Source: JBDSRX01 sp047445235
GTDB taxonomy: Bacteria > Patescibacteriota > Dojkabacteria > J137
Direction: 5' to 3'
NCBI GenBank assembly: GCA_047445235.1
Contig: JBLGEO010000088.1
Coordinates: 1-29,982 of the forward strand
DNA length: 29,982 nucleotides
A program made the position numbers and the translations under genes. Below are positions 1-7,650 of the stretch, in pieces. Below the pieces are notes generated by a model. That model was not told where the DNA came from. It searched no databases and was given only the letters and a program-made list of their open reading frames with translations. The stretch's first letter is position 1. Each line of letters begins with the position of its first letter.

Positions 1-48
1 TACTCCATTTACTGTACCTATTTTTTGCTTTCCTCTTAATATTTTCAT
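1..48 (-). CDS. 5' end of an unidentified gene, cut by the window edge
   Basis: Only the first 16 codons are present, starting at an ATG on the minus strand and reading MKILRGKQKIGTVNGV. The start overlaps the stop of the upstream membrane-protein gene as ATGA, which implies translational coupling. Too little is visible to name a function. Confidence 0.5.
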   Translation of the reverse strand, partial: MKILRGKQKIGTVNGV

Positions 49-374
49 AATTGAGAACTAAGGTAAGCAATTATTTGTAATGGAAGAATCAATGGGATTA
101 AAAGAATTGCAAGGAAAACTAATACATTGGGTAATATAAATATAAAACTTATTAAGCTACCTGTTGCAATCCACCAGAATCTTATTATCACTCCAAGAGA
201 TTTGCCCAAAGAGGAGTTGTCTTGATACAAGGGCTTACTGAAGTTTCGAGCACTTGGAAGTGCGTTAGTTTGATTTAATAAAAAAGAAAATCTAAGAGCA
301 ACATGGTCTCTAAAGAAGCCAAGAACAAAGATCTGATAGTACCAGACAAAGAAATTAATTATGTAGTCTTTCAT
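45..374 (-). CDS. Small membrane protein, unknown function
   Basis: This 109-residue protein has a hydrophobic N-terminus and a long hydrophobic C-terminal half (roughly residues 60-108) that could form two membrane helices. In the middle it has a polar segment containing FSKPLYQD. Short membrane proteins of this look, with a 'PLY/PWK-D' motif between an N-terminal helix and C-terminal hairpin, are familiar to me from CPR genomes, but I cannot attach a function. Its stop overlaps the next gene's start as ATGA, so the two are probably one operon. A possible -10 (TACAAT on the minus strand, 397-402) lies just upstream. The ATG has no Shine-Dalgarno sequence. Confidence 0.6.
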   Translation of the reverse strand: MKDYIINFFVWYYQIFVLGFFRDHVALRFSFLLNQTNALPSARNFSKPLYQDNSSLGKSLGVIIRFWWIATGSLISFIFILPNVLVFLAILLIPLILPLQIIAYLSSQL

Positions 375-431
375 TACGGTTATTTACTAATACCAAATTG
401 TACAGTAAAATCTTTAGCTTTTAAACATATA

Positions 432-875
432 ATGGATAACAACATTCTAAAACAAATAACCCATATTAATGGTGTAACTCACGGGGATAGACAAGCTCAG
501 ATTTTGCTTGTAAGAAAAGCAATCGAGGAAGGTAAAATAACAAGAGAGGAAATACATTTCATCCTCCCTACTATAATGTACTTACCTTTTCCTAATGATG
601 TAGACAGTTCTTTATGGGACACATTGTTTATCAATGAAGATTATTTAGAAACTATTCCTCTACTAATGGAATTATTTACTGAAGAAGATGCAAGAGAGAT
701 GGCTAACATCTTTTTAAATATAAGAGGCTCTCAACTACATATAGAAATTGGACAAAAGTACCATAAGATAATTGCAACGAACTATTTAACAGAAAATGAA
801 GCTAATTATATTCTTCTCGCATTTATTCTCGCTGACTTTAGAGTCAATCTAAGAGAAGAAAGATCTAATTACTAA
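432..875 (+). CDS. Unknown helical protein
   Basis: No family is recognised. I place the start at the ATG at 432 (147 residues, beginning MDNNILKQ). The frame is open back to an ATG at 303, but that extension would run 72 bases antisense into the divergent membrane-protein gene, so it is probably spurious. The protein looks all-helical and soluble, is rich in acidic and aromatic residues, and has two conspicuous segments around FILPTIMYLPFPNDVD and LTENEANYILLAFILAD. The gene is divergent from the membrane-protein operon and ends directly at a strong bidirectional terminator shared with groEL. Confidence 0.55.
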   Translation: MDNNILKQITHINGVTHGDRQAQILLVRKAIEEGKITREEIHFILPTIMYLPFPNDVDSSLWDTLFINEDYLETIPLLMELFTEEDAREMANIFLNIRGSQLHIEIGQKYHKIIATNYLTENEANYILLAFILADFRVNLREERSNY

Positions 876-898
876 AAAAGACCCTTTCGGGTCTTTTA
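874..898. terminator. Bidirectional intrinsic terminator between the 432-875 gene and groEL
   Basis: AAAAGACCC and GGGTCTTTT form a 9-bp stem around a TTTC loop (GAAA on the minus strand). The A/T flanks give a U-run whichever way it is transcribed. It sits between the stop codons of two convergent genes. Confidence 0.85.
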
Positions 899-900
899 AA

Positions 901-2526
901 TTACATCATATCCATTCCACTCATATCCGGCATTGCTCCATGAGAGTGTTCTTCTACTTTTGGAACATCTGATACTACAGCTTCTGTTGTTAGTAACAAC
1001 ATTGCAACAGATGCAGCGTTCTCTAAAGCAGTTCTAGTAACTTTTACAGGGTCACTAATTCCAGCTTCTAACATGTCTACAATCTTATCGTGTCGAGCAT
1101 CATAACCTTTTCCACCTTTCATGTCTCTTATAAAGCTTGCAGCTTCTTTTCCTGCGTTAGACATTATTTGTCTAAATGGTGCTTCTAGTGATTTTTTTAA
1201 AATATTTAAGCCAATTCTTTCATCATCAGTATCGAGCTTAACCTTGTCTAAAACAGCAGATGCATTTAGAAGCGCAATTCCACCTCCAGCGACCACTCCC
1301 TCTTCTATAGCAGCTCTTGTAGCTTGTAAAGCATCATCAATTCTGTCTCTTCTCTCTTTCTGTTCAATTTCACTAGCTGCTCCTACTTCTAACACTGCAA
1401 CTCCACCAGATAGTTTTGCTAATCTCTCAGCTAGCTTTTCTTTGTCATAGTCTGAAGTAGAATTTGCTATTTCCATTTGGATCTGAGCTACTCTTGCATC
1501 AAGTGCTTTTTTGCTTCCAGAGCCATTAATGATTGTTGTAGTTTCTTTAGTAACTTTTACTGTTTCTGCATGACCAAAATCTTCTGGCTGCATGTTCTCA
1601 ATTGATAAGCCAACCTCTTCTGTAATAAGCTTTCCTCCTGTTAGTATTGCAATATCTTCTAACATTGCTTTCCTTCTATCTCCAAATGCAGGTGCTTTAA
1701 CAGCAACAACGTTTAAATGACCTTTTAACTTATTTAGGATTAAGTTTGTAATTGCATCTCCATCTACATCCTCAGCAATAATTACTAAGTCTCTTGTTCC
1801 ACCAGCTACAACTCTTTCTAATGCAGCAAATAGTTCTTTAGCTCCGGAAATCTTCTTGTCTGTAATTAAGATAGCTGGTTTTTTTATAACTACTTTTTGG
1901 TCTTCTGTTCCAACAGCAAAATAAGGTGAAAGATATCCTTTATCGAATTCCATACCCTCAACATACTTTTCGACTAAACCAAAAGTTTGTCCATCCTCGA
2001 CTGTAACAACTCCACCTGCTCCGACTTTATCAATAATATTTGCAAGGGTTTCACCGATTTGTGTATCTCCATTTGCAGAAATTGTTGCTACTCTTTTGTA
2101 ATCTTCTTTTCCTTTTACTGGAACTGCTGCTTTTCTTAAACTCTCGATTACAGCTGCAACTCCCTTCTCAATTCCGTTTCTAATTTCCATTGGATTTGCT
2201 CCTGCAGTTACATTCTTAAATCCTTCTGCAACAATTGCTTGAGCTAATACAACAGCTGTTGTTGTTCCGTCTCCAGCAACATCTACAGTTTTGCTGGCAG
2301 CCTCAATTAAAATCTTAGCCCCCATGTTCTCAATCTTATCTTCTAACTCAATTTCTTTAGCTATTGAAACTCCATCTTTTGTAATATGTGGAACTCCAAA
2401 TGACTTTTCTAATGCTACATTTCTTCCTTTAGGACCAAGAGTTACTTTTACAGCATTGGCTAGTTTATCTACACCAGCTTTTAGCTTCTTTCTGGCATCT
2501 TCGTTGAATGTTACTTGCTTTGCCAT
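901..2526 (-). CDS. groL: Chaperonin GroEL (Cpn60)
   Basis: The 541-residue product is a full-length group I chaperonin, which folds proteins in the cytoplasm with GroES in an ATP-driven double ring. The start (MAKQVTFNEDARKKL) and the nucleotide-binding segments (TLGPKGRN near residue 30, GDGTTTAVVLA near 86) are canonical. The apical region and the C-terminal equatorial segment (EEGVVAGGGIALL) are intact. The tail is a His/Met-rich version of the usual GGM repeat, ending SGMDMM. It lies 38 bases downstream of groES with no promoter evident in the gap and no Shine-Dalgarno sequence, so it is probably expressed from the groES promoter and CIRCE operator. It ends at the terminator at 874-898. 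Confidence 0.98.
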   Translation of the reverse strand: MAKQVTFNEDARKKLKAGVDKLANAVKVTLGPKGRNVALEKSFGVPHITKDGVSIAKEIELEDKIENMGAKILIEAASKTVDVAGDGTTTAVVLAQAIVAEGFKNVTAGANPMEIRNGIEKGVAAVIESLRKAAVPVKGKEDYKRVATISANGDTQIGETLANIIDKVGAGGVVTVEDGQTFGLVEKYVEGMEFDKGYLSPYFAVGTEDQKVVIKKPAILITDKKISGAKELFAALERVVAGGTRDLVIIAEDVDGDAITNLILNKLKGHLNVVAVKAPAFGDRRKAMLEDIAILTGGKLITEEVGLSIENMQPEDFGHAETVKVTKETTTIINGSGSKKALDARVAQIQMEIANSTSDYDKEKLAERLAKLSGGVAVLEVGAASEIEQKERRDRIDDALQATRAAIEEGVVAGGGIALLNASAVLDKVKLDTDDERIGLNILKKSLEAPFRQIMSNAGKEAASFIRDMKGGKGYDARHDKIVDMLEAGISDPVKVTRTALENAASVAMLLLTTEAVVSDVPKVEEHSHGAMPDMSGMDMM

Positions 2527-2564
2527 AGTTTAAATATTAATAGTTAATTATTACTTGATAATTA

Positions 2565-2846
2565 TTAGTTAAGAATTCCAAGAATATCAGTTTCCTTCAT
2601 GACTAGATAAATTACACCATCTACCTCTAACTCCTCTGGTGAGTATTTCTTAAAAAAAACTGTATCCCCAACCTTTACGTTAAACTTCTCTGCTGTACCT
2701 AATGCTGCTACTTCACCTGTTTGAGGTCTTTCTGCTTTATTAGATGTTTGAATAATTAAACCTGAAGCTGTAGTTGCCTCTTCTTTAGCTGGTTTAACCA
2801 AAATGTATTCTCCTACTGGTCTAATCTTCATAGCTGACTTTGCCAT
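2565..2846 (-). CDS. groS: Co-chaperonin GroES (Cpn10)
   Basis: This 93-residue protein is the lid of the GroEL chamber. It shows the Cpn10 start (KIRPVGEYILVKPAKEE), the mobile loop that contacts GroEL (TTASGLIIQ, residues ~26-34), the GEVAALG strand and the DTVFFKKY segment. Length is normal for the family. It is the first gene of a groES-groEL operon. A TTGACA promoter and a degenerate CIRCE operator lie upstream, which points to HrcA-type heat-shock control. The ATG has no Shine-Dalgarno sequence and follows an A/T-only stretch. Confidence 0.97.
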   Translation of the reverse strand: MAKSAMKIRPVGEYILVKPAKEEATTASGLIIQTSNKAERPQTGEVAALGTAEKFNVKVGDTVFFKKYSPEELEVDGVIYLVMKETDILGILN

Positions 2847-2875
2847 AGGTAAAAAATTTAAAATATAAATGTAAT

Positions 2876-2902
2876 TTAGCAGGTAAACGAATAAAGTGCT
2901 AA
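2876..2902 (-). promoter_or_regulatory. Degenerate CIRCE operator upstream of groES
   Basis: Read on the minus strand, TTAGCACTT - 9 bases - ACCTGCTAA matches the CIRCE consensus TTAGCACTC-N9-GAGTGCTAA. The left arm matches 8 of 9 bases, the right arm 6 of 9, and the spacer is exactly 9. It lies just downstream of the -10, over the expected transcription start, which is the usual place for HrcA repression of groE. The hrcA gene itself is not in the window. Confidence 0.7.
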
Positions 2903-2905
2903 GAA

Positions 2906-2934
2906 TCTTAACATCTTGAAATTTTAAGTGTCAA
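2906..2934 (-). promoter_or_regulatory. groES promoter
   Basis: A perfect -35 TTGACA (2929-2934) is followed after 17 bases by a weak -10, TTAAGA (2906-2911). The CIRCE operator starts 3 bases further downstream. Confidence 0.6.
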
Positions 2935-2941
2935 GAACTAA

Positions 2942-5023
2942 CTAGTTTATCTTTACACTTACTCTTGATGGTGTAGCAGGAACTCTTTGTAAGAATTCTG
3001 GAATAAATCCTGGTGTGAAGAATATTTTATAGTCCTGCAATTCGTTTACGTCTTTTTCGAAGTACAATTTTGCATCCGAAACGCTCTTACCTTGGATATT
3101 AGATCTAATCTCTTCTTCAGATACTCTAACTCCAACAGATCCCTGTGAGGATATTGATAGTGTATATCCTGTAGCGTTCTTCTCTACTTTCTCTACAACA
3201 GGAAGCTTTAAATTATCTATAACAACTTGAGAACCGCTTACTGGATTCTGGTCAGTAGTTATTAAGATTTCTCCTGCTTTTCGAAGATCATCGTTTTTGA
3301 CTGCATAACCTGTAACCGACATTTCTACTGTTAAGCTGAAAGTCTTATCTGCTGGAGCCTCTTCGTTTACTTTTGGAACAGAAGAAACGTTTGTTTCTTT
3401 ATATTCAATAGTCTCTGGTATTAACATTGAGCCTGCTGGGATAATATTTCGTAATTTAGATTCTGCCTGTTTTTGAAGTTCTGGAAGCTTGTCTGCCTTT
3501 AATTTATCAATGTTATCTTGTGACGGAACAGTTATTGGTGTTGAGCTACCGCCTTCTATTGCCCTTACTCTTGTACCTCTAACATCTCCCACATTGTAAC
3601 CTTCAATAATAAATCTTGAGCTTGAGTCAGAACTTGGAATATTATACTCTGCACCCACTTCAATTGCCTCTATTGGGACATCTTGAACATAGAATGCGTT
3701 TGTTACTCCACCTGGTCCTGTTGTTGCAGGGTCTAAGGTAACTGCCTTAGTTAAGATATAAACCTTACCAGATGCTTCTGATGTTGCTTTTGTTCCAGCA
3801 GGAAGATTAATTGTTTGTTGAACTTTAATATTATATATATCTAAGAATCCTTTTGCCTTATCTCCCTTCTTTCCTTGTCCAGTTGCTGCTCCAGTCCAAG
3901 ATCCACTAACCTTCTCTACAAGAAGTACTTGTGCAGGGATCTGAATAGGATTAGTTGAGGCATTTATCTCTGTAATATTTGGATTAGTATCTACTTGACC
4001 TGCAATTGGAACGTTCTCACTTTTAAACTTAACTCTTACGTCCACACTAGAGAATTCAAAAATGAATAGATAAAGAAGTATTAAGATTACTACTCCAGCA
4101 ATCCCACCACCTATCATTAGCATCTTTTTTCTCTTAGCTCTTGCAAGTGATGTCTCAGGGGAATCATCAAAAGCCATTCTTCTATTCCTACTAAATAGGT
4201 TTGAAAAAAAGCTTGAAACTCCACTCTCAGGATTTACCATCCTAGTGAAATCTTTCCCTGTGAACTTAGTTCTTGGGGATGCATTGATAACTCTTTTTGA
4301 TTCAGTGTTCTGCATAGTTTCAGTTGGTTGTTTTTCTAAGTCAGCCTCAATTTTAGCATAACTGGACTGAGATCTTGTATATTTCTTAATATCTCCTCCT
4401 CCCATCATTTCTATTCCATCTAAGTCTATTACCTTCGCTTCTGCTCTCGGCTTAGAATAGTTTTTTAAGTCTTCATCAACAACAGGTGCTGCAGCTTCTA
4501 TTTCTGCAACGTTCTCATTTAAGACCTCTTTCTCAAACTCATCATTATCCTTCTCTTCTTCTGTTGAATTATTATCTTCCATTTGGACATTTTTTTCAAT
4601 GTCCGAAACATCATTTTCTTCTGTTGACTGTTCAGTAGATTCAGGTTCTTCATTTGAATCTGCCACTGCAGTACTGAGTTCTTTTTTCTTTGCTAAAAGT
4701 TTCTCTAAATAAGTATCCATCCTACCCTTCGATACTGCCCAAGACTCACCCGTAATTTGACTTACTTTAGATGCAACAACAAACCCTACCTTCTCTGCGA
4801 TATAAATTCCATAGGTATCTTCCGTTACCACAATTGCAGATTTTCTAAGCTTAGCTACTTCTTTGAATAGAATTTTAATACTTATTGGACTGCTTAGGAT
4901 TAAAGCACCTTGAGGAATTATAAATACAACCTTGGATTTATCTGACGCAAGAACTCTATCAATAACAAATGTTATTTCTTCTTTCTGATCTATAAATATT
5001 TTTTCTGCTGTTAAAATTGACAT
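2942..5023 (-). CDS. Large single-pass membrane protein with baseplate-J-like C-terminal part
   Basis: The 693-residue protein has three parts. Residues 1-115 form a compact alpha/beta domain (KVVFIIPQGALIL, KSAIVVTEDTYGIYIAEKVGF). Residues ~118-300 are a charged, Glu/Ser/Thr-rich and probably disordered linker ending in a basic stretch (ARAKRKK). One membrane helix spans ~302-323, and a ~370-residue beta-rich extracytoplasmic region follows. That region (VLLVEKVSGSWTG, PAGTKATSEASGKVY, PIEAIEVGAEYNIPS) reminds me of the baseplate J/gp47-like proteins annotated in CPR genomes; this is pattern memory, not an alignment. It starts 3 bases after the FtsA/PilM-like ATPase stop, so the two are co-transcribed and may form one envelope or pilus-like assembly. 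Function is unproven. Confidence 0.75.
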   Translation of the reverse strand: MSILTAEKIFIDQKEEITFVIDRVLASDKSKVVFIIPQGALILSSPISIKILFKEVAKLRKSAIVVTEDTYGIYIAEKVGFVVASKVSQITGESWAVSKGRMDTYLEKLLAKKKELSTAVADSNEEPESTEQSTEENDVSDIEKNVQMEDNNSTEEEKDNDEFEKEVLNENVAEIEAAAPVVDEDLKNYSKPRAEAKVIDLDGIEMMGGGDIKKYTRSQSSYAKIEADLEKQPTETMQNTESKRVINASPRTKFTGKDFTRMVNPESGVSSFFSNLFSRNRRMAFDDSPETSLARAKRKKMLMIGGGIAGVVILILLYLFIFEFSSVDVRVKFKSENVPIAGQVDTNPNITEINASTNPIQIPAQVLLVEKVSGSWTGAATGQGKKGDKAKGFLDIYNIKVQQTINLPAGTKATSEASGKVYILTKAVTLDPATTGPGGVTNAFYVQDVPIEAIEVGAEYNIPSSDSSSRFIIEGYNVGDVRGTRVRAIEGGSSTPITVPSQDNIDKLKADKLPELQKQAESKLRNIIPAGSMLIPETIEYKETNVSSVPKVNEEAPADKTFSLTVEMSVTGYAVKNDDLRKAGEILITTDQNPVSGSQVVIDNLKLPVVEKVEKNATGYTLSISSQGSVGVRVSEEEIRSNIQGKSVSDAKLYFEKDVNELQDYKIFFTPGFIPEFLQRVPATPSRVSVKIN

Positions 5024-5026
5024 ATT

Positions 5027-6247
5027 TTAATCTAAAATCATTCTAGCTAATGCTAAAGGAGCTACATCAATAGGCATTGTAGCTTTTTTAGTTTTATCTG
5101 TAACGTTTCGTATTGCGTTGGGAAATATAAAGTTTACCTTTGGATATTTCTTAAAATTTAAACTCTGCATCCACGGATAAGATATTAGTTCCTCCTGTAT
5201 TTGAGGTAGCAATGCTCCTCCTCCACAAAGAAAAATATTTGGTGGAAACTCTCCAACATCTTCAAATTCTTCTAGTGAAACTTCTACTCCACTAGCCCAA
5301 ATCTTAATGTCATTCTCAAATGCTCTCTTAATTTCTGTACTTTCAGAATTTGTAAGTTTTCCGTTTATAAATTTAAGCTTCTTTTCTTCTGCCTCCTCAT
5401 AAGTTAATCCTTGGTCTTTCTCTATTCTTCTTGTAAATACTCTGCCTCCAATAGCAAACATCTTAGTTCCCATTATATCTCCATTTTTAACTATTGCTAC
5501 GTCAGTTGTTCCACCTCCAATATCAATAATAATTCCACTTGCATCATTTCTTCTCATATCGTTCATTCCCATTGCTACTGCATAAGGTTCTACAACAATC
5601 TTAAGAATATTTACTCCTAAGTGTTTTGCAATTTGATTGATAGTATCTATATGGATTCTTGGTGCGAAAGTTGAAAACACTCTGTAAATAAGTTCAGAGC
5701 CTTTGTATCCAACAGCATTAAGCACTCTTGTGCCATCAATATAAACGCTATTAATATAACTGTCTATTTCTACTAGTTGCTTTGAGGGTATCCCTAGCTC
5801 TTCTGCCAAGTCTTCTTTTGTACTTTCGAAAGTATGCTTCTTTACCTTTTGAATAATCTGCTCTATCTCCTTATCCGAGATTTCCATTTCTGGATTTTCC
5901 CTTTCAACGTTTACAAGAATGTTTACTCCTTGTACAGATTCACCAGCAATGCCGATTATCATATCTTTAGGCAATGCGTACTCTGTTTCAAAATAACTCT
6001 GAGCCATCCCTACTGCTTCTCCAATTGCTTTATCTAGATTATCCACGACTTCCGTTATATCTAAAATAAACGCAGCATACATTGCACTGCTCTTTTGCTT
6101 GGTTCTGCTGTACCCAATAATCTCTACTTCGTTACCCACTCTAATAAAAACGGCACATTTTATGTACTCTGTTCCTATATCTACAGAGAGGTAACTCTGC
6201 TTTTTATTTAATTTAGGTGCGGTAACTTTTTTAAATCTCTCGAACAA
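5027..6247 (-). CDS. Actin-like ATPase of the FtsA/PilM family
   Basis: The 406 residues show the actin/Hsp70-type ATPase motifs: phosphate-1 VDIGTEYIKCAV (~22-33), an inserted FtsA 1C/SHS2-like segment (VNVERENPEMEISDKEIEQI, ~113-132), phosphate-2 IIDIGGGTTDVAIV (~240) and the adenosine motif FLCGGGALLPQI near 340. FtsA tethers FtsZ to the membrane, and PilM organises the inner-membrane type IV pilus complex. The two are hard to separate by eye, and no C-terminal amphipathic helix typical of FtsA is seen. The start codon is TTG at 6247, with no Shine-Dalgarno sequence. The gene leads a two-gene operon with the single-pass membrane protein; no ftsZ or pil genes are adjacent. Confidence 0.85.
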   Translation of the reverse strand: MFERFKKVTAPKLNKKQSYLSVDIGTEYIKCAVFIRVGNEVEIIGYSRTKQKSSAMYAAFILDITEVVDNLDKAIGEAVGMAQSYFETEYALPKDMIIGIAGESVQGVNILVNVERENPEMEISDKEIEQIIQKVKKHTFESTKEDLAEELGIPSKQLVEIDSYINSVYIDGTRVLNAVGYKGSELIYRVFSTFAPRIHIDTINQIAKHLGVNILKIVVEPYAVAMGMNDMRRNDASGIIIDIGGGTTDVAIVKNGDIMGTKMFAIGGRVFTRRIEKDQGLTYEEAEEKKLKFINGKLTNSESTEIKRAFENDIKIWASGVEVSLEEFEDVGEFPPNIFLCGGGALLPQIQEELISYPWMQSLNFKKYPKVNFIFPNAIRNVTDKTKKATMPIDVAPLALARMILD

Positions 6248-6298
6248 TGGAATTTAGCTAATAAATACTTAAGTTTTAGGTGTTGTTTACGCCTTACT

Positions 6299-6327
6299 AT
6301 AATATACCAAATTCAATGTATTATCAA
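6299..6327 (-). promoter_or_regulatory. Promoter for the FtsA/PilM-like operon
   Basis: On the minus strand TTGATA (6322-6327) and TATTAT (6299-6304) are separated by 17 bases. The transcript would have a leader of about 45 bases. Confidence 0.65.
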
Positions 6328-6349
6328 AAAGATAGCAAGTCTTGGTTGT

Positions 6350-6378
6350 TTGCATAAATAATATCATAGTGATATACT
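6350..6378 (+). promoter_or_regulatory. Promoter for the deoxyribosyltransferase-like/RHH gene
   Basis: TTGCAT (6350-6355) and TATACT (6373-6378) are 17 bases apart, about 40 bases upstream of the ATG at 6419. It is divergent from the promoter at 6299-6327. Confidence 0.65.
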
Positions 6379-6418
6379 AGCCGTATTTAAGAATCCTAAT
6401 TAGATTTAAGCTTTGCTC

Positions 6419-6988
6419 ATGAAAATTCTAGCAACGGTACCAGAAACTGCAAACGAAAAAGGTACGAAAATATTTTTGGAAGCTGTAAAGATTTTAAAGA
6501 AACAAGGTCATAATGTAATTGAGATTAAACCACTCTCTTCAAAGAAACAATCCGACTTAACAAAATCCTTTAGTCAAATAGATAAATTTATTAAAGATAC
6601 TGATATCTTAATAACTGATACAACTAATGCAGATGCAAAAGTTGGTTACGAGATTGCACGAGCATTAGACGAAAAAAAGGTAGTTATAGCTTTTGAAGAA
6701 GATAAGTCTAAAAATCAGTTTCTAATAGTTCACGGCAATTTAAGCAAACAGATCGTTTCTGCAAAGTACAATGCTAAGAATATTGAGGAAGTAACAACAA
6801 ATGCAATTAAAGAAGCTTCTAGCAAATTAGATTCGAAGTTTATTTTGATAATCTCTCCAGAAATGGATAGATATTTAAACTGGGCTTCAAAAGTTAAGAG
6901 AACTCACAAGGCTCAGGTAGTTAGAACTGCCTTAGAAGCAATGATTAAGAAAGATAAAGAATACAAAGACTATATTCAAGGTGAATAA
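6419..6988 (+). CDS. Nucleoside deoxyribosyltransferase-like domain fused to a ribbon-helix-helix domain
   Basis: I start at the ATG at 6419 rather than an upstream in-frame TTG, giving 189 residues. Residues 1-~100 have the fold pattern of the nucleoside 2-deoxyribosyltransferase/DNPH1 (Rcl) superfamily: an opening beta strand MKILATVPET, then ILITDTTNADAKVGYEIARAL, where Glu78 matches the catalytic Glu of the 'G-x-E-L/I-G-x-A' motif, then VVIAF. Residues ~141-180 (FILIISPEMDRYLNWASKV, HKAQVVRTALEAMI) fit a ribbon-helix-helix DNA-binding domain: one strand and two helices. This suggests a nucleotide-responsive regulator or a DNA-tethered nucleotide hydrolase. It overlaps the next gene by 8 bases. 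Confidence 0.7.
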   Translation: MKILATVPETANEKGTKIFLEAVKILKKQGHNVIEIKPLSSKKQSDLTKSFSQIDKFIKDTDILITDTTNADAKVGYEIARALDEKKVVIAFEEDKSKNQFLIVHGNLSKQIVSAKYNAKNIEEVTTNAIKEASSKLDSKFILIISPEMDRYLNWASKVKRTHKAQVVRTALEAMIKKDKEYKDYIQGE

Positions 6989-7364
6989 GTTAGATCCCTT
7001 CTCCAATAGGCCACAATACGAAATGTTACTTGAGCTTCCTATCACAAAAGTCTTGATTTCACAGCTATTTAGAGACGCGATATTAAGACATACTGACGAC
7101 ATTAACGATGTTTTAAATTGGGAAGATTTTGGGGAAGGTGCTACTTTTGCAGGTACTATACTTTACAATATAGACACATATCTCTCTCAATTGTCTGATG
7201 AAATGACTCCGTATGAGATCAAACAAGTTGTTAATTATGCAGGTGGATTAATACAAACCTACTTTGTAGATAGGAAAGAATTTAACGATGAAGATATACA
7301 AAAAGCTGAAAATTCCTTAAGGGAGGCTGTTGAGATACTCAGAAATGTCTTATTAAATTCCTAA
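6981..7364 (+). CDS. Small unknown helical protein
   Basis: The product is 127 residues if translation starts at GTG 6981 (MNKLDPFSNRPQYEML), or 113 from the ATG at 7023. The GTG lies inside the 3' end of the upstream gene (8-base overlap), consistent with coupling to the RHH fusion. The protein is acidic, helical, has no cysteines and no membrane segment. No family recognised. Its 3' end overlaps the convergent VirB2-like gene by 12 bases. Confidence 0.6.
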   Translation: MNKLDPFSNRPQYEMLLELPITKVLISQLFRDAILRHTDDINDVLNWEDFGEGATFAGTILYNIDTYLSQLSDEMTPYEIKQVVNYAGGLIQTYFVDRKEFNDEDIQKAENSLREAVEILRNVLLNS

Positions 7365-7634
7365 CCCCTGCACTCCTAGAAGTCCTGCTATAAAGTTAAC
7401 TATTGTTGGGGCCAACACTGCTAAAACAAAGCCTATAATTGCAGCAACCATAATCTTCTTCGCACTTGCTACTTTATCTGCACTGTCTCTTGCAGTTAAA
7501 TAAACAAAAGCTCCGTAAAGAAGCATTGCAGCGAAAGTTAGCAGAAATACTGGAACAATTAATTTAGTTAGTGCATTTATAAACTCTTCTAAAGTACAGT
7601 AAGTTGTAACGCAAGGAATTCTAAAAGTATCCAT
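7353..7634 (-). CDS. VirB2/TrbC-like small two-helix membrane protein
   Basis: This 93-residue protein has a short N-terminal segment with two cysteines (IPCVTTYC), a first membrane helix (LIVPVFLLTFAAMLLYGAF, ~25-43), a charged loop (TARDSADKVASAKK) and a second helix (IMVAAIIGFVLAVLAPTIV). That layout is the pilin-like VirB2/TrbC family widely seen in CPR genomes, where it may form a pilus or pore subunit. No other secretion genes are next to it. It is 16 bases downstream of the Lon-like ATPase and probably in the same transcript. The Cys pair at the N-terminus could form a disulphide outside the membrane. Confidence 0.7.
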   Translation of the reverse strand: MDTFRIPCVTTYCTLEEFINALTKLIVPVFLLTFAAMLLYGAFVYLTARDSADKVASAKKIMVAAIIGFVLAVLAPTIVNFIAGLLGVQGLGI

Positions 7635-7650
7635 ATTTACTAATTAAAAG

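Noticed and set aside
1121..1450. Plus-strand open frame antisense to groEL
   Set aside because: It lies wholly inside groEL, is compositionally a shadow of its codons, and resembles no protein.
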